Counted from the stretch's first letter, positions 15,790-24,785 are shown. The stretch is 64,000 nucleotides of DNA from Regnicoccus frigidus (GCA_025194985.1 JAOANE010000003.1:1-64000), one strand, 5' to 3'. Numbers and translations are program-made. Notes: generated from the sequence alone by a model not told the origin.

Positions 15790-16092
15790 TGGAGCGGATC
15801 CAGGCGGGTAATCCGCGCGCGGCCCGTTGCCGGCTGCACCGCTGCTGCTGGCACCGAAAGCCTTTGAAGCGGTGTTGCGGTTGAGCGCTGATCTGCCCTG
15901 GCGTCCGCCCCAGCCCTTCAACGTGCAGCCGCCTCGATCACGGCGGTGTTCGTCGGCGCCTGGTTCAGCCGGCTGCTGCTGGCCGTTGCCCTGGTCACGT
16001 GTGTTCCCTGCTGATCTTTGCCCCAGCCGCGATCAACTCCGGACAGGCGTGGCTCGAGCCCCTCGTGGGAGCCCTGCTGGGTTTCCTGTGAT
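15790..16092 (+). pseudogene. Degenerate second copy of epimerase tail plus WecA-like gene
   Basis: Bases 15792-15935 match the last 200 bases of the epimerase gene (12090-12300) with several deletions. The matching blocks are GGATCCAGGCGGG, CGCGCGCGGCCCG, GAAGCGGTGTTGCGG-like and CGCCCCAGCC. Bases 15970-16000 and 16020-16090 then match internal WecA-like sequence (source about 12644-12676 and 12750-12815, encoding LLLAVAL and AAINSG...LVGALLGF). Order and strand are the same as in the source pair. The frames are broken, so this is a decayed duplicate of the two-gene unit. Confidence 0.8.
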
Positions 16093-16100
16093 GGTCTTGG

Positions 16101-16618
16101 ATTACTCCTGGTGGCTGGGGTCGATGGCTGGAGCGCACGACTGCAGTGCCTTTTGAAAATGCTGCCAACACCTAGGGACAGAAGGCAGAAACGAACCGTC
16201 AGAGCCAAGGATCAGAGCAGGTACTGTTGTTTTTTTCCATCAATTCACCTGATCAAGACTCTGGTACTTTTCGATTTTTGATCACACTGAAATTGTCATT
16301 CCTATCAAGCTTCTCCGTGGCGCCACATTTCTGCTTGTGACTTTCGCGTCTATAAGCTCACAACAACCAGCTTACTTAAAACAGAACGCCTGATCAGCAG
16401 CTTTCACTTCTTTAGCTCTTAACTCAATACCACTAGAAGCTGTCATCTGTCCACAAAAAAGGAATCCAAATCTGTCGAAACCATTAATAATCAACCCAAT
16501 TGGAACAGGAAAAATTATCGCCAGCCCGTTGCATTAAAGGGTAAATGACTTTAACCATTCCGGAAAAGTCTACCAACGGAAGATAGAGAAATTTAAAACT
16601 ATATCCGGCTTTAAACGG
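16101..16618. other. AT-rich non-coding stretch
   Basis: About 520 bases downstream of the DUF1194 gene with no recognisable gene. A minus-strand frame of about 50 codons (16372-16530) is open but has no start and no recognisable motif. Composition is clearly AT-richer than the flanking polysaccharide genes and continuous with the DUF1194 gene, suggesting both arrived as one segment. Confidence 0.5.
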
Positions 16619-17425
16619 TCAGGACATTTTGTAAGAGCTTTTGCTGCTAGTTGAAGTGTATCGTCTTCTGAGCTTAGCAAGACATGCTAAAAATGGTGCA
16701 ACTGCAACAGCAGAGAATGGAGAGGGAACAACTTCTGTCACGATCTTGTCGCGAACAGCATCATCGAAATCAGCAAAAGAGTTTGCCTGAACTGCAAACC
16801 CATCTGCTGTAATGACATTATCTTGAAACTATGTAAGAAGAGCATTACCTCCTCCAATCGGCAAGCCATTGACCCGAATGCCAGCAGCTTCAGCAGCATT
16901 CCTAGCAGCTACAGTTTCCAGTCTTGCATTTTCGTCATTGCCAGGACTATTGGCTACTCCATCACCTGAAACATCAATAACAAGATTAGAAGAGTGGTAC
17001 TCATTACTTGTAATCTGAGCAACCCCTGCGTTGATGCCACAACTGATGCAGGTGAAATCGTCACCTTCCCTTGCAAGGCCGGGAAATAGATTAGCGAAAG
17101 CTGTGATTTCAGCATTAGTCTGGAGCAAAGTCCAGCCAATGGAGGGAGCAAAAGCAGTTGTACTCCACTGACCTACAGCAACAGCAATACCTCCTGAGTT
17201 GACTATATTTGCCTGGACAACGGGGTCAAGAAAAGCGAGTTGATATCCACCAAGTTGTAAGTTATATTCGGATGTATCGATGCTGCCAGACACATCGATT
17301 GAAATGAACAACTCTTGAGCAACAGGCGTAAGCGCATTAGCCGATTGTGGCGCCACAAGCCCGAAGCCAACCACAGCTGCCCCAAGAGTAAGGGCAGAGA
17401 AGAAGCGTGGCGAATGACTGATCAT
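16619..17425 (-). pseudogene. DUF1194 (vWA-like) secreted protein with PEP-CTERM-like tail, interrupted by TAG
   Basis: From ATG 17425, 198 codons encode a signal peptide (FFSALTLGAAVVGFGLV...ANA) and a DUF1194 domain with a MIDAS-like LFISIDVSGSIDTSEYNL, then FTCISCGINAGV and NLVIDVSGDGVANS. TAG at 16829-16831 interrupts it after GGGNALLT. The same frame then continues for 69 codons: FQDNVITADGFAVQANSFAD, FDDAVRDKIVTE, then VVPSP (16718-16729), a hydrophobic run FSAVAVAPFLACLA and KLRRR (16661-16669), ending TGA 16619. The continuation completes the DUF1194 domain and adds the three-part tail used by exosortases. Unless the TAG is read through, an unanchored, shortened protein results. Exosortase genes lie 3.4 kb away. 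Confidence 0.78.
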
Positions 17426-17503
17426 GAAATTGATTATTACAAGACTTGAGCGTTTGACTTCATCAGCTGGACAGTCGCGGAAGTGGCACGGTGCAGAATT
17501 GGC

Positions 17504-19885
17504 TTATTTGAGCAAGGTGTCAAGCCCCTTTTTCCAGCGCTTGAGATTTTGGCGATTGGGAGCCAAGGAAGCCAGCCCCCTGGGTGAGGGGCTTGGCTCA
17601 GAATGGATATCGGAATAGTAATTGTAAGCGGTGCTTGGATCAAGTCCTTGAGCTCCCTCACTGTAACTCCCATAGCCATAGCCTGAGTAGCCGTAAATGT
17701 TGGTGCGATCTCCCGTGGCGATCCGCGAATTGGTCACCACGCCCAGAAGCGGGGCACCGGCGGACTTGATGCGCTCCACCGCCTGAGCCGGGAGCTGGCG
17801 GTCCACCTTGTTCAGGCCCACCACCAAGAGGATGCCGTCGAGGTTTTCGGCCAGCAGGGAGGCATCGGCCAATCCCAGGGCTGGTGGGGTGTCGTACAGA
17901 ATCAGGTCGAAAGCGTCGGTGTCGGCAATCTCCTTGACCAGATGGCCCATTCGCTCAGAGCTCAACAGCCGCGGTGGATCCGGCACGCGCCGGCCGGCAG
18001 TGATCACCTGCCAACTGGGATGTTCTGGCACGGTCTGCAGCATGGAGCGCCAGTCAGTGCCCTGGTCCGTGAGCAGGTTGGAAAGGCCGCTCAAGTTGTT
18101 CAGTCCGAGCCTGTGATGCACCTGGGGTTGGCGTAGGTCGGCATCAATCAGCAGCACCCGCTTGCCCAGTTCACTCAGGGTTTTGGCCAGCAGCACAATC
18201 AGCAAACTCTTGCCCTCCGAGGGCACCGAACTGCTCACGGCCACCGATTTCACTGTTCGGTCGCTGTTCAAGAAGCGCAGGCTTGTGTAGAGGTTACGGA
18301 AGGCTTCTTGATAGGTGAAACGCTGGTAGCCGGCCATGCCGGTCTGCTGGGCGTCAAGGTCTTTGAGCAGGAAGCGCTTGTCGCGCCGCACCCCTTCGAA
18401 AAACGAAATGTAGGGAATGTGACCCAGTAGCGGCACCTTGAGTTCGTCACGCACTTCACCGGCCGAGTGGAACACATGATCGAGGCGATCACGAATCAGG
18501 GCCGCACCAGCTCCGGCGGCCACGCCGAATAGCAAGCCTTGCAGCAGCCCTTGGCCCAGCAGCGGTGCCACGGGGTTTGGATTCACCGCCGTGGGGCCGA
18601 TCACCTTCCAGGGCACGTTGCTCTGGGCGATCTCCAACTGGAATTGATCGCGGGTGCTTTGGTAACTCGCCAGGTTTCCCTGGGCGATGGCCAATTTGGA
18701 CTGGAGGGCTTCGTATTCGCGCAGCAGCGCTGGTTGGCTGCGGAAACGGGCGTCGGTGCCGCCAATCTGGGAGCGCAGTGCCGCGATCGACCCGTCCAGC
18801 TGCTGCAGGGTGGCATCCACCGCTTCAAGTTCCTTGCGCTGCAGCGCTGGCTGCAGCTTCTCGCGAGCGCTGATCAAGTTGACCAGGAAAGGCGAATTGG
18901 CGGTGTAGATCGAGCGGGCCGTGGCGATCTCGGCGTCTAAGCGGTTGAGTTCGCTGAGCAGAGGTTGGTTGGGCACATCAAGGGTCACGCTCGTGCCCGA
19001 TCGGGCTGATTCGCTGCCACCTCCATCTCCAGCGGTGCTTGTGAAGGTGCGGGCTGTCAGCCGCCCGGCGGCCACATCGGCGCGCACCTGCTGCAGACGG
19101 CGACGCTCAGCCAGCTGGTTCTCCAACGACTGGCGCAGCGTTTCGGCCTGGCCGCGTACCGAGGCCGCTTCCGCCTCAGGCGCCAACACGTTGTTGCTGG
19201 TTCGGAAGCGCTCGAGTTCGCCCTGGAGCTCAGTGCTGCGCGCCTGCAGATCAGGAGCCTGTTTATCAAGGAATTTGACCCCTTCGTTGAGCTTCTCCCG
19301 GCGCTGCTGCAGGGCCCAGTTCAGGTAGGCCTGCTCTGTGAGCAGCAGGGTCTCCTTCACTATCTCAGGGCTGCCACCTCTGGCTTGCACGGAGAGCACA
19401 CCCGCCGCCAGGATTGGATTGGCCTGGTTGGGATCGGCGGCCACCAGGCTCACGTCCACCTGGGGAATCGCCTGATCGGGATAACGGCTCTGCAGTTCGC
19501 TGACCACTGGCTCCAGCACCGCTGGGCTCTCCAGCACCCGGATCAAGGTGGGCACGTCGTTGCGGCTGACGTTGCGGGCCACCGAAGCGATGGCGCCGGT
19601 ACCGGCACCGGCTTCCCCGCCGGCCCCGCCGCTCTCATTGATCGGATCGGAGATCAGCAGGCTGAAGCCGCCCAGAAACACCGGATTGTTGATGCGCAAA
19701 TAGACCGCGCGCAGACCCGCGACCAGCGTGACGGCCACCGCGGTGATCAGAAAAATGCGGCGGCGACGCCGCAGCATCCGAACAATCCCATTAAGGCCAA
19801 TGCCGCCACTTTCTTCTCGGGGCGTGGCCGCCGGCAGCAGCGCATAGGCGGTTGGCGCTGGGGTGTCCGGTGTGCTGGAAGCCAT
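17504..19885 (-). CDS. Wzc-type polysaccharide co-polymerase / tyrosine autokinase
   Basis: 793 residues. Order: proline-rich cytoplasmic start, helix 1 (FLITAVAVTLVAGLRAVYL, about residue 50), Wzz-like periplasmic domain with a long coiled coil (about 220-420), helix 2 (LLQGLLFGVAAGAGAALI), then a BY-kinase domain. Walker A is SSVPSEGKSLLIVLLAKTL, Walker A' is RVLLIDADLRQPQVHHRLG and Walker B is FDLILYDTPPALGLAD. The tail holds a tyrosine cluster (IYGYSGYGYGSYSEG, YNYYSDI) for autophosphorylation. It controls chain length and export of the cell's exopolysaccharide. It is divergent from the exosortase operon. Confidence 0.92.
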   Translation of the reverse strand: MASSTPDTPAPTAYALLPAATPREESGGIGLNGIVRMLRRRRRIFLITAVAVTLVAGLRAVYLRINNPVFLGGFSLLISDPINESGGAGGEAGAGTGAIASVARNVSRNDVPTLIRVLESPAVLEPVVSELQSRYPDQAIPQVDVSLVAADPNQANPILAAGVLSVQARGGSPEIVKETLLLTEQAYLNWALQQRREKLNEGVKFLDKQAPDLQARSTELQGELERFRTSNNVLAPEAEAASVRGQAETLRQSLENQLAERRRLQQVRADVAAGRLTARTFTSTAGDGGGSESARSGTSVTLDVPNQPLLSELNRLDAEIATARSIYTANSPFLVNLISAREKLQPALQRKELEAVDATLQQLDGSIAALRSQIGGTDARFRSQPALLREYEALQSKLAIAQGNLASYQSTRDQFQLEIAQSNVPWKVIGPTAVNPNPVAPLLGQGLLQGLLFGVAAGAGAALIRDRLDHVFHSAGEVRDELKVPLLGHIPYISFFEGVRRDKRFLLKDLDAQQTGMAGYQRFTYQEAFRNLYTSLRFLNSDRTVKSVAVSSSVPSEGKSLLIVLLAKTLSELGKRVLLIDADLRQPQVHHRLGLNNLSGLSNLLTDQGTDWRSMLQTVPEHPSWQVITAGRRVPDPPRLLSSERMGHLVKEIADTDAFDLILYDTPPALGLADASLLAENLDGILLVVGLNKVDRQLPAQAVERIKSAGAPLLGVVTNSRIATGDRTNIYGYSGYGYGSYSEGAQGLDPSTAYNYYSDIHSEPSPSPRGLASLAPNRQNLKRWKKGLDTLLK

Positions 19886-20030
19886 TTCTGGAGCCCTTTG
19901 AGCTGAGTGTATGGGAAATCAAGTCAGGGGACAGGCCATGGCCGCTGAAGTCTTTCCACGCACGCACGCACGCGCTTCATTCGCAGGCATGCGTCGTAAC
20001 GTCGCGGCAGGTTGAGGTCGTCCACCCTCC

Positions 20031-20849
20031 ATGACAATTGAGTTGCAGGACGACTTCAGCCGTCGCAAAGCTCGCAGCCTCGGACGCCTCTGCTCCTACA
20101 CCTTGTTGTTGGTGTTCCTGGCCAGTGTGCTGACAACGCTGCTGCCGCCCCCGTTCGGTGATTCCCAGCGACTGTTGGCGGTGATGGCTGAGGTGCTGGA
20201 GCGCTCCACCCTGCCAGCGGTGGCGCTGTTGTTTCTGTTCTTTGGTTTCAGCGGCGACGCCCTGCCGGCCCTCTGGGAATGCTGGCTGGCGCGTTGGCTG
20301 CGGCCTCTGCTGCGCCTGGCAGCCCTGCTTTACTTGCTCACGGCCGTGGCGGTGGTCGGGGTGGGGCAACAGATCTCCACTAACGCGTCGGCTTCATTTG
20401 AGGGTCAGGTGCGCACCTCCCAGGAGAGCCTGAGCGAGTTCCGCAGGCAGCTGGATGGGGAAACCAGCGTGGAGCGGCTGCGGCGGGTGGTGGCCGGCCA
20501 GCCCCAGATCCTGCAGGCCCTGCAACAGGAGGGAACCCCCCTGGATCAGAACAGCACGCTGCCGGAGCTGCGACAGCAAGTGGAACGGCTGCTCACCAGG
20601 GCCGAGGCCAACCTGCGCCGCCAGAGCCAGGTGGCGCGCGCCAATGCCTCCGGTCAGCTGGCCCGCCAGATGGTGAGGCTTGGCCTCACAGCACTGTTCT
20701 ATTCCTTGTATTACCTCGCTGCGGCGTTCATCTGGCCGCGGTCGTTGCAGACCACCGTGGAGCGGGTGCTTGAGGCCCGCCGGCTCAGGCAGGCTTTGGA
20801 AGACGACGAGCTGGAGCCCGAATCAGATTCGGGCGAGACTGCCGCATGA
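20031..20849 (+). CDS. HpsJ-like membrane protein
   Basis: 272 residues with three or four membrane helices: YTLLLVFLASVLTTLLPPPF, VALLFLFFGF, LLRLAALLYLLTAVAVVGVG, and LGLTALFYSLYYLAAAFI near the C-terminus. Between helices 3 and 4 lies a polar, probably coiled-coil segment (residues 120-215). This arrangement and the 'LPP-x-F' after helix 1 match the HpsJ family named from hormogonium polysaccharide loci. Biochemical function is unknown. Its last bases overlap the exosortase ATG (ATGA), so it is co-translated with it, pointing to a role in exosortase-linked or glycan secretion. Confidence 0.6.
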   Translation: MTIELQDDFSRRKARSLGRLCSYTLLLVFLASVLTTLLPPPFGDSQRLLAVMAEVLERSTLPAVALLFLFFGFSGDALPALWECWLARWLRPLLRLAALLYLLTAVAVVGVGQQISTNASASFEGQVRTSQESLSEFRRQLDGETSVERLRRVVAGQPQILQALQQEGTPLDQNSTLPELRQQVERLLTRAEANLRRQSQVARANASGQLARQMVRLGLTALFYSLYYLAAAFIWPRSLQTTVERVLEARRLRQALEDDELEPESDSGETAA

Positions 20850-21757
20850 TCCGGGCCTCGGCGGAAGGCTGGGCTCGGCTCACCCTGCTCTGCTCCCTTG
20901 CGGCAGCCCAGCTCACCTTGCTGGTCCGCTCGGGCTTGGCTGATTTCGCCATCATGGCCAGCCTCTCCTGGCTGGCGGGGGGCTTGCTGCTGTTGGAGCG
21001 CGAAGAGCAGGGTTCCAACCCTCCCCTGCAGCAGTTGTCGGGCTACAGGGTGGTGCCTGCCCTGCTGTTGCTGCTCTGGAGCCTGCTGGTGCTCAGCCGC
21101 GTGGCTCGCCTCTACGACCCCTTGCTGCATCTGCTGCCCCTGGCTTCCCTGCTGGGGCTGGGCCTGCTCAGCGGCCTGGCCTGGCGCTCCACTGATCTGG
21201 CCAGCCTGGGCCTGATTGGCGCTTTGCTGCCGGGCCAGGTGTTGATCAATCGCTTCCTGCCCACCGATGCTCTGGCCTCGCTCACCGCCTGGATCTCCTC
21301 GCTGCTGCTCTGGGTGCTGGGTCGTCCTGCCTTCTCCGAGGGCAGAAACATCCTCTTGAATGACAAAGTTCTGGTGGTGGATGCCAGCTGCACGGGCGTG
21401 AACACCATGGCGCTCTGCCTGGCGGCGGCATTGGTCTTGGTGATTCTGCTGCCACCTCCTGCCCGTCCGCCCTTCCCCTCGCGATGGCGTTCTCTGGCAG
21501 CCGGAATCGTTCTGGGCCTGCTCGCTGTTGTGATGGCGTTCGTTGTCAATACGCTGCGTATCGTCTTGCTGGCCTACACCGATTTCAGCCCCGGCCTCGA
21601 AGGCCTGGACCAGTGGCGCAGCTTCAGCTTCTGGCATGAGGGGCTGGGCGCGAATCTCTTCTCGCTGGCGGCCATGGCCCTGACCTGCCTGCTGTGGGTG
21701 CTGGTGCTGGAGCTGAATCTGCGCCACACCCGCCTGATGCAGGGCACAAAGCCATGA
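20846..21757 (+). CDS. Cyanoexosortase (A-type, CrtA-like)
   Basis: 303-residue polytopic membrane protein with the three exosortase catalytic positions. Cysteine lies in LVVDASCTGVNTMAL (about residue 181), arginine in AFVVNTLRIVLLAYTDF (about residue 235) and histidine in FSFWHEGLGANLFSL (about residue 264). The WHEG-x-G-x-x-x-FS element resembles the cyanobacterial A type. The enzyme should cut PEP-CTERM-like tails at the inner membrane and release or anchor the cargo. It is coupled by 4-base overlaps to the HpsJ-like gene and its partner. A candidate substrate is encoded at 16619-17425. Confidence 0.88.
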   Translation: MIRASAEGWARLTLLCSLAAAQLTLLVRSGLADFAIMASLSWLAGGLLLLEREEQGSNPPLQQLSGYRVVPALLLLLWSLLVLSRVARLYDPLLHLLPLASLLGLGLLSGLAWRSTDLASLGLIGALLPGQVLINRFLPTDALASLTAWISSLLLWVLGRPAFSEGRNILLNDKVLVVDASCTGVNTMALCLAAALVLVILLPPPARPPFPSRWRSLAAGIVLGLLAVVMAFVVNTLRIVLLAYTDFSPGLEGLDQWRSFSFWHEGLGANLFSLAAMALTCLLWVLVLELNLRHTRLMQGTKP

Positions 21758-22266
21758 CTGGGGCACCGTGGGCTCTCTTCGCCCTGGCCGGTTGGGCCAC
21801 GCTGCTCTCACTGGAAACCTGGTTCCGCTCGCCCGGGGCCGGGCCGTGGCCAGCCTTGCCGGATCAACTCGAGCGTCAGGGCCGTCTCTACCAGCGGGGG
21901 CCGGCGGCTGACGATCCTGGCGATCCCCCGCCAGCACTCACCCTGGTGGCAGCAGCCAACTACCAGCCCGCCGGCGCTGGCGGGGGGGCACCGATTCGGC
22001 TGCGTCTGCTCACCTTGGCCAGCAGCGGCACCGGCGTCGAAATGCCTGTCGAGGCGATCGGCCCGGCCCTGATCGGACCGGGCAGCAAAGGGCGCTGCGT
22101 CGTGCTGGATAGGAATGGAACGATCCTGAGCGAGCAGCCCACCGACGCGGCCTGGCAGGCCTGGAAGGCCCCCCAACGGCCCAGCCCACAGGAGATTGGG
22201 ACCTGGCTGGCCGGCCTGCGGCCTTACCGCGCCAACACTTGCCTGTGGGAAAGCCTGCCCCGATGA
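21754..22266 (+). CDS. Cyanoexosortase system-associated protein (EpsI-like)
   Basis: 170 residues from ATG 21754, overlapping the exosortase stop. An N-terminal membrane anchor (APWALFALAGWATLLSL) is followed by a small periplasmic domain: LTLVAAANYQP, IRLRLLTLASSGTGVEMPVEAIG, KGRCVVLDRNGTI and a C-terminal CLWESLPR. Position and size fit the small partner protein encoded after cyanoexosortases and the EpsI-like domain of other exosortases. Its role is thought to be assisting sorting; mechanism is unknown. It overlaps the next gene (ATGA). Confidence 0.78.
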   Translation: MTGAPWALFALAGWATLLSLETWFRSPGAGPWPALPDQLERQGRLYQRGPAADDPGDPPPALTLVAAANYQPAGAGGGAPIRLRLLTLASSGTGVEMPVEAIGPALIGPGSKGRCVVLDRNGTILSEQPTDAAWQAWKAPQRPSPQEIGTWLAGLRPYRANTCLWESLPR

Positions 22267-24248
22267 TCCGGCCTGATCGGCTTGTTCTGCGCCTGCTGGA
22301 GGCGCTGCCCTTCCCCGAGGTGCTGAGCCGGCGCCTGATGCTGATCGCCCTTGATTCGGCCCTGTTCGTGTTCAGCTTCTGGCTGCCCTTCGCCCTGCGG
22401 CTGAATCAACCGTTCTCGCCGATGTTGCGCAGCAATCTGTTCCTGTTGCCCTTGGCGGTGGCCATCGGCATCGCCGTGCTGGGGATCAGTGGCTGGTATC
22501 GGGGTCTGACGCGTTACACGGGTAGTCATGCGCTCTATGCCCTGCTGCCTCGCACGGCCTTGATCGTCTTGCTGGTGCTGCTGGTGAGCACCCTGGTTGG
22601 CCATGACGATCCGCCCTTCCGTGCCTTCTGGCCGCTGGTCTGGCTGTTCTTTTCAGGTGCCCTGATCGCCAGCCGGATTGTGTTGCGTGATCTGTTGCGT
22701 TACTGGCTGCGCGTCCGCGGCGACGGCCCAGCGGCCCAGGCGTTGGCCTCTCGTCCAGCGAGCCCCAAAATTCCCACCCTGGTGTTCGGCGCTGGCCAGG
22801 CCGCCTCATTGCTGCTCTCTGAGTTGCGCCACCACCCGCGCTTCGAGCTCGTGGCGGCGGTGGATGATGACCCCACGCTCAGCGGGCGGCAGCTGCAGCA
22901 GCTGCCGGTCCATTCCAGCCGTGATCTGGCGGCGCTGATTGATCGCTACGGCATCCGCCAGGTACTGCTGGCCATCCCCTCAGCTCCATTGGTCAGGCGA
23001 CGCGAATTGGCGCTGCAGCTCCGTGGGATGGGCTTGACCGTGCTCTTGATGCCCTCCCTGTCCCGGATCGCCACGGGCGAACAGGCCGTGACCGATCTCC
23101 GCCCCGTGGCGATCGAGGAGCTGCTCGGCCGCGACCCCAGCCCGCCTGACCCTGATCTGCTGCGGCTTCCGGTCTGCGGGCGCTCGGTTTTGGTCACCGG
23201 TGCCGGCGGCTCGATCGGTTCGGAACTCTGCCGCCAGATCCTGCGCCAGCAGCCCGCCCGGCTGGTGTTGCTGGAACAGAGCGAAGCCGGCCTCTACGCC
23301 ATCGAGCAGGAGTTACTCGGATCGCTGGCGACGGAACCGGGCCTGCACAGCCATCCGTTGCTGATTCCTCTGCTGGGCGATGTGCGGGATCAATCGCGCC
23401 TCCAACAACTCCTGCTGGAGCACAACGTTGATGCGCTGTTCCACGCAGCGGCCTACAAACACGTGCCTCTGGTGGAGGGCAACATCTGTGCGGGGCTGTG
23501 CAACAACCTCCTGGGCACCCGCTCGGTCCTGGAGGCCGCCATGGCCTGCGATCTCGAACGCTTCATCCTGATTTCCACCGACAAAGCCGTGCGCCCCACC
23601 AATGTGATGGGGGCCAGCAAGCGCGCCTGTGAACTGCTGGTTCAGGCTGCCGCGGCCAGGATCACCGCCACCGGAGCGGGTCCGGTCTGCTCGATGGTTC
23701 GCTTCGGCAACGTGCTCGGGTCTTCCGGTTCGGTGGTGCCCTTGTTTCGTGAGCAGATCGCCAGCGGCGGGCCGCTCACCGTGACCCACCCCGAGATCAC
23801 CCGCTACTTCATGACCATTCCGGAGGCGGCCCAGCTGGTGCTGCAGGCCGCGGGCCTCGCCCAGGGCGGTGAGGTCTTCCTGCTCGACATGGGCGAACCG
23901 TTGCGCATCGTTGACCTCGCGCGCCAGATGGTTCGGCTCTCCGGTTGCCGACTCCGCGACGCCAACCATCCCGACGGCGACATCTCGATCCAGTTCACGG
24001 GCCTACGACCCGGCGAGAAGCTCTATGAGGAGCTGCTGATCGGGGACTCAGATTGTCCCACCGCCCATCCGCTGATTCATCTGGCCCACGAGAGCGCTCT
24101 AGCCGCCGATCGCCTCTCCGAGCTGATGGACCAGATGGAACAGGCTCTGGCGGTCTGGGATGAGCAAGCTGCTGTGGCTGTTCTGCAGCAACTGGTGCCC
24201 GAGTACGGGCCGAATACTGCGAATAATGAGCCCGCAATCACCCCCTAG
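22263..24248 (+). CDS. CapD/PglF/WbpM-type nucleotide-sugar epimerase/dehydratase
   Basis: 661 residues from ATG 22263. Four N-terminal helices (LMLIALDSALFVFSFWLPF; NLFLLPLAVAIGIAVLGI; TALIVLLVLLVSTLVG; LVWLFFSGALIASRI) are followed by two Rossmann domains. The first is a CoA-binding-like LVFGAGQAASLLLSEL; the second is the SDR domain with VLVTGAGGSIGSELCRQIL, HAAAYKHVPLVEGN and STDKAVRPTNVMGASKRACE. LRPGEKLYEELL near the end is typical. Such enzymes convert UDP-GlcNAc to keto- or epimerised sugars for glycans. Membership of the exosortase operon links cargo sorting to sugar supply. Confidence 0.9.
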   Translation: MIRPDRLVLRLLEALPFPEVLSRRLMLIALDSALFVFSFWLPFALRLNQPFSPMLRSNLFLLPLAVAIGIAVLGISGWYRGLTRYTGSHALYALLPRTALIVLLVLLVSTLVGHDDPPFRAFWPLVWLFFSGALIASRIVLRDLLRYWLRVRGDGPAAQALASRPASPKIPTLVFGAGQAASLLLSELRHHPRFELVAAVDDDPTLSGRQLQQLPVHSSRDLAALIDRYGIRQVLLAIPSAPLVRRRELALQLRGMGLTVLLMPSLSRIATGEQAVTDLRPVAIEELLGRDPSPPDPDLLRLPVCGRSVLVTGAGGSIGSELCRQILRQQPARLVLLEQSEAGLYAIEQELLGSLATEPGLHSHPLLIPLLGDVRDQSRLQQLLLEHNVDALFHAAAYKHVPLVEGNICAGLCNNLLGTRSVLEAAMACDLERFILISTDKAVRPTNVMGASKRACELLVQAAAARITATGAGPVCSMVRFGNVLGSSGSVVPLFREQIASGGPLTVTHPEITRYFMTIPEAAQLVLQAAGLAQGGEVFLLDMGEPLRIVDLARQMVRLSGCRLRDANHPDGDISIQFTGLRPGEKLYEELLIGDSDCPTAHPLIHLAHESALAADRLSELMDQMEQALAVWDEQAAVAVLQQLVPEYGPNTANNEPAITP

Positions 24249-24700
24249 CCAGGATCGAAGTACCGGCTGTTGTCGGCACGCTTCTGACGCTGGCGCCCTG
24301 CTTCCCGGCGGCTGAACTCGCTCACGCTCGGGTTGGCCACCACCGGATCCACATGGGCCACCTGCTCCCAGAGTTCGCGCGGTGCCCAGCGCACCGTGTG
24401 CTCCACCCGATCCAGCCGTGCCACATGGCACCAGCGGCTGCAGCCGCACTCAGGACAGAACAGTTGCTCCAGCCATTCGTTGCTGAGCACCAGCACCGGG
24501 TAGGCCTGGATCAGCAGGCGGGCCTTCTTGTCGCTCATGCCCCGTTGCTTGAGCTCTTCGGGGGTGAGCAGATGCAAAAAATACTTGCGGCCGTTGCCCA
24601 GCAACTGCTGCTCAGGGTGGGCTGGGCAGAACAACTCCCGCTTGCGTGGTCGGCGGTTGCGACGCGGCGTTTCAGCTGGTGGCAGGAAGGAGGGCGTCAA
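24245..24700 (-). CDS. Conserved protein of unknown function, zinc-ribbon-like
   Basis: 151 residues from TTG 24700 (no ATG or GTG lies between the upstream stop and the conserved part). Cysteines and histidines occur in ELFCPAHPEQQLLGNGRKYF and LEQLFCPECGCSRWCHVARL, so a metal-binding ribbon is possible. The body (LTPEELKQRGMSDKKARLLI) is helical and the C-terminus is basic. I do not recognise a named family. Codon use matches the core genome. It converges with the epimerase, overlapping its stop by 3 bases, and is probably transcribed with or after polA. Confidence 0.65.
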   Translation of the reverse strand: MTPSFLPPAETPRRNRRPRKRELFCPAHPEQQLLGNGRKYFLHLLTPEELKQRGMSDKKARLLIQAYPVLVLSNEWLEQLFCPECGCSRWCHVARLDRVEHTVRWAPRELWEQVAHVDPVVANPSVSEFSRREAGRQRQKRADNSRYFDPG

Positions 24701-24785
24701 GACCAGGTGTGCTCAGCGGCACGAATAGGGATCAAATTCTGACTTGGCAGGGTCGCTCTGACTGCCGCTTCGATCACTTCTTCAA

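Noticed and set aside
16372..16530. Minus-strand open frame of about 50 codons downstream of the DUF1194 gene
   Set aside because: No start codon in a sensible place and no family resemblance; AT-rich sequence makes chance frames likely.
19957..19975. CACG-type tandem repeat upstream of the HpsJ-like gene
   Set aside because: Only about four units in non-coding sequence; no sign of a phase-variation promoter or CRISPR structure.
24716..24785. Possible regulatory element between polA and the zinc-ribbon-like gene
   Set aside because: No inverted repeat with T-run or promoter-like pair could be supported in the gap of about 85 bases.
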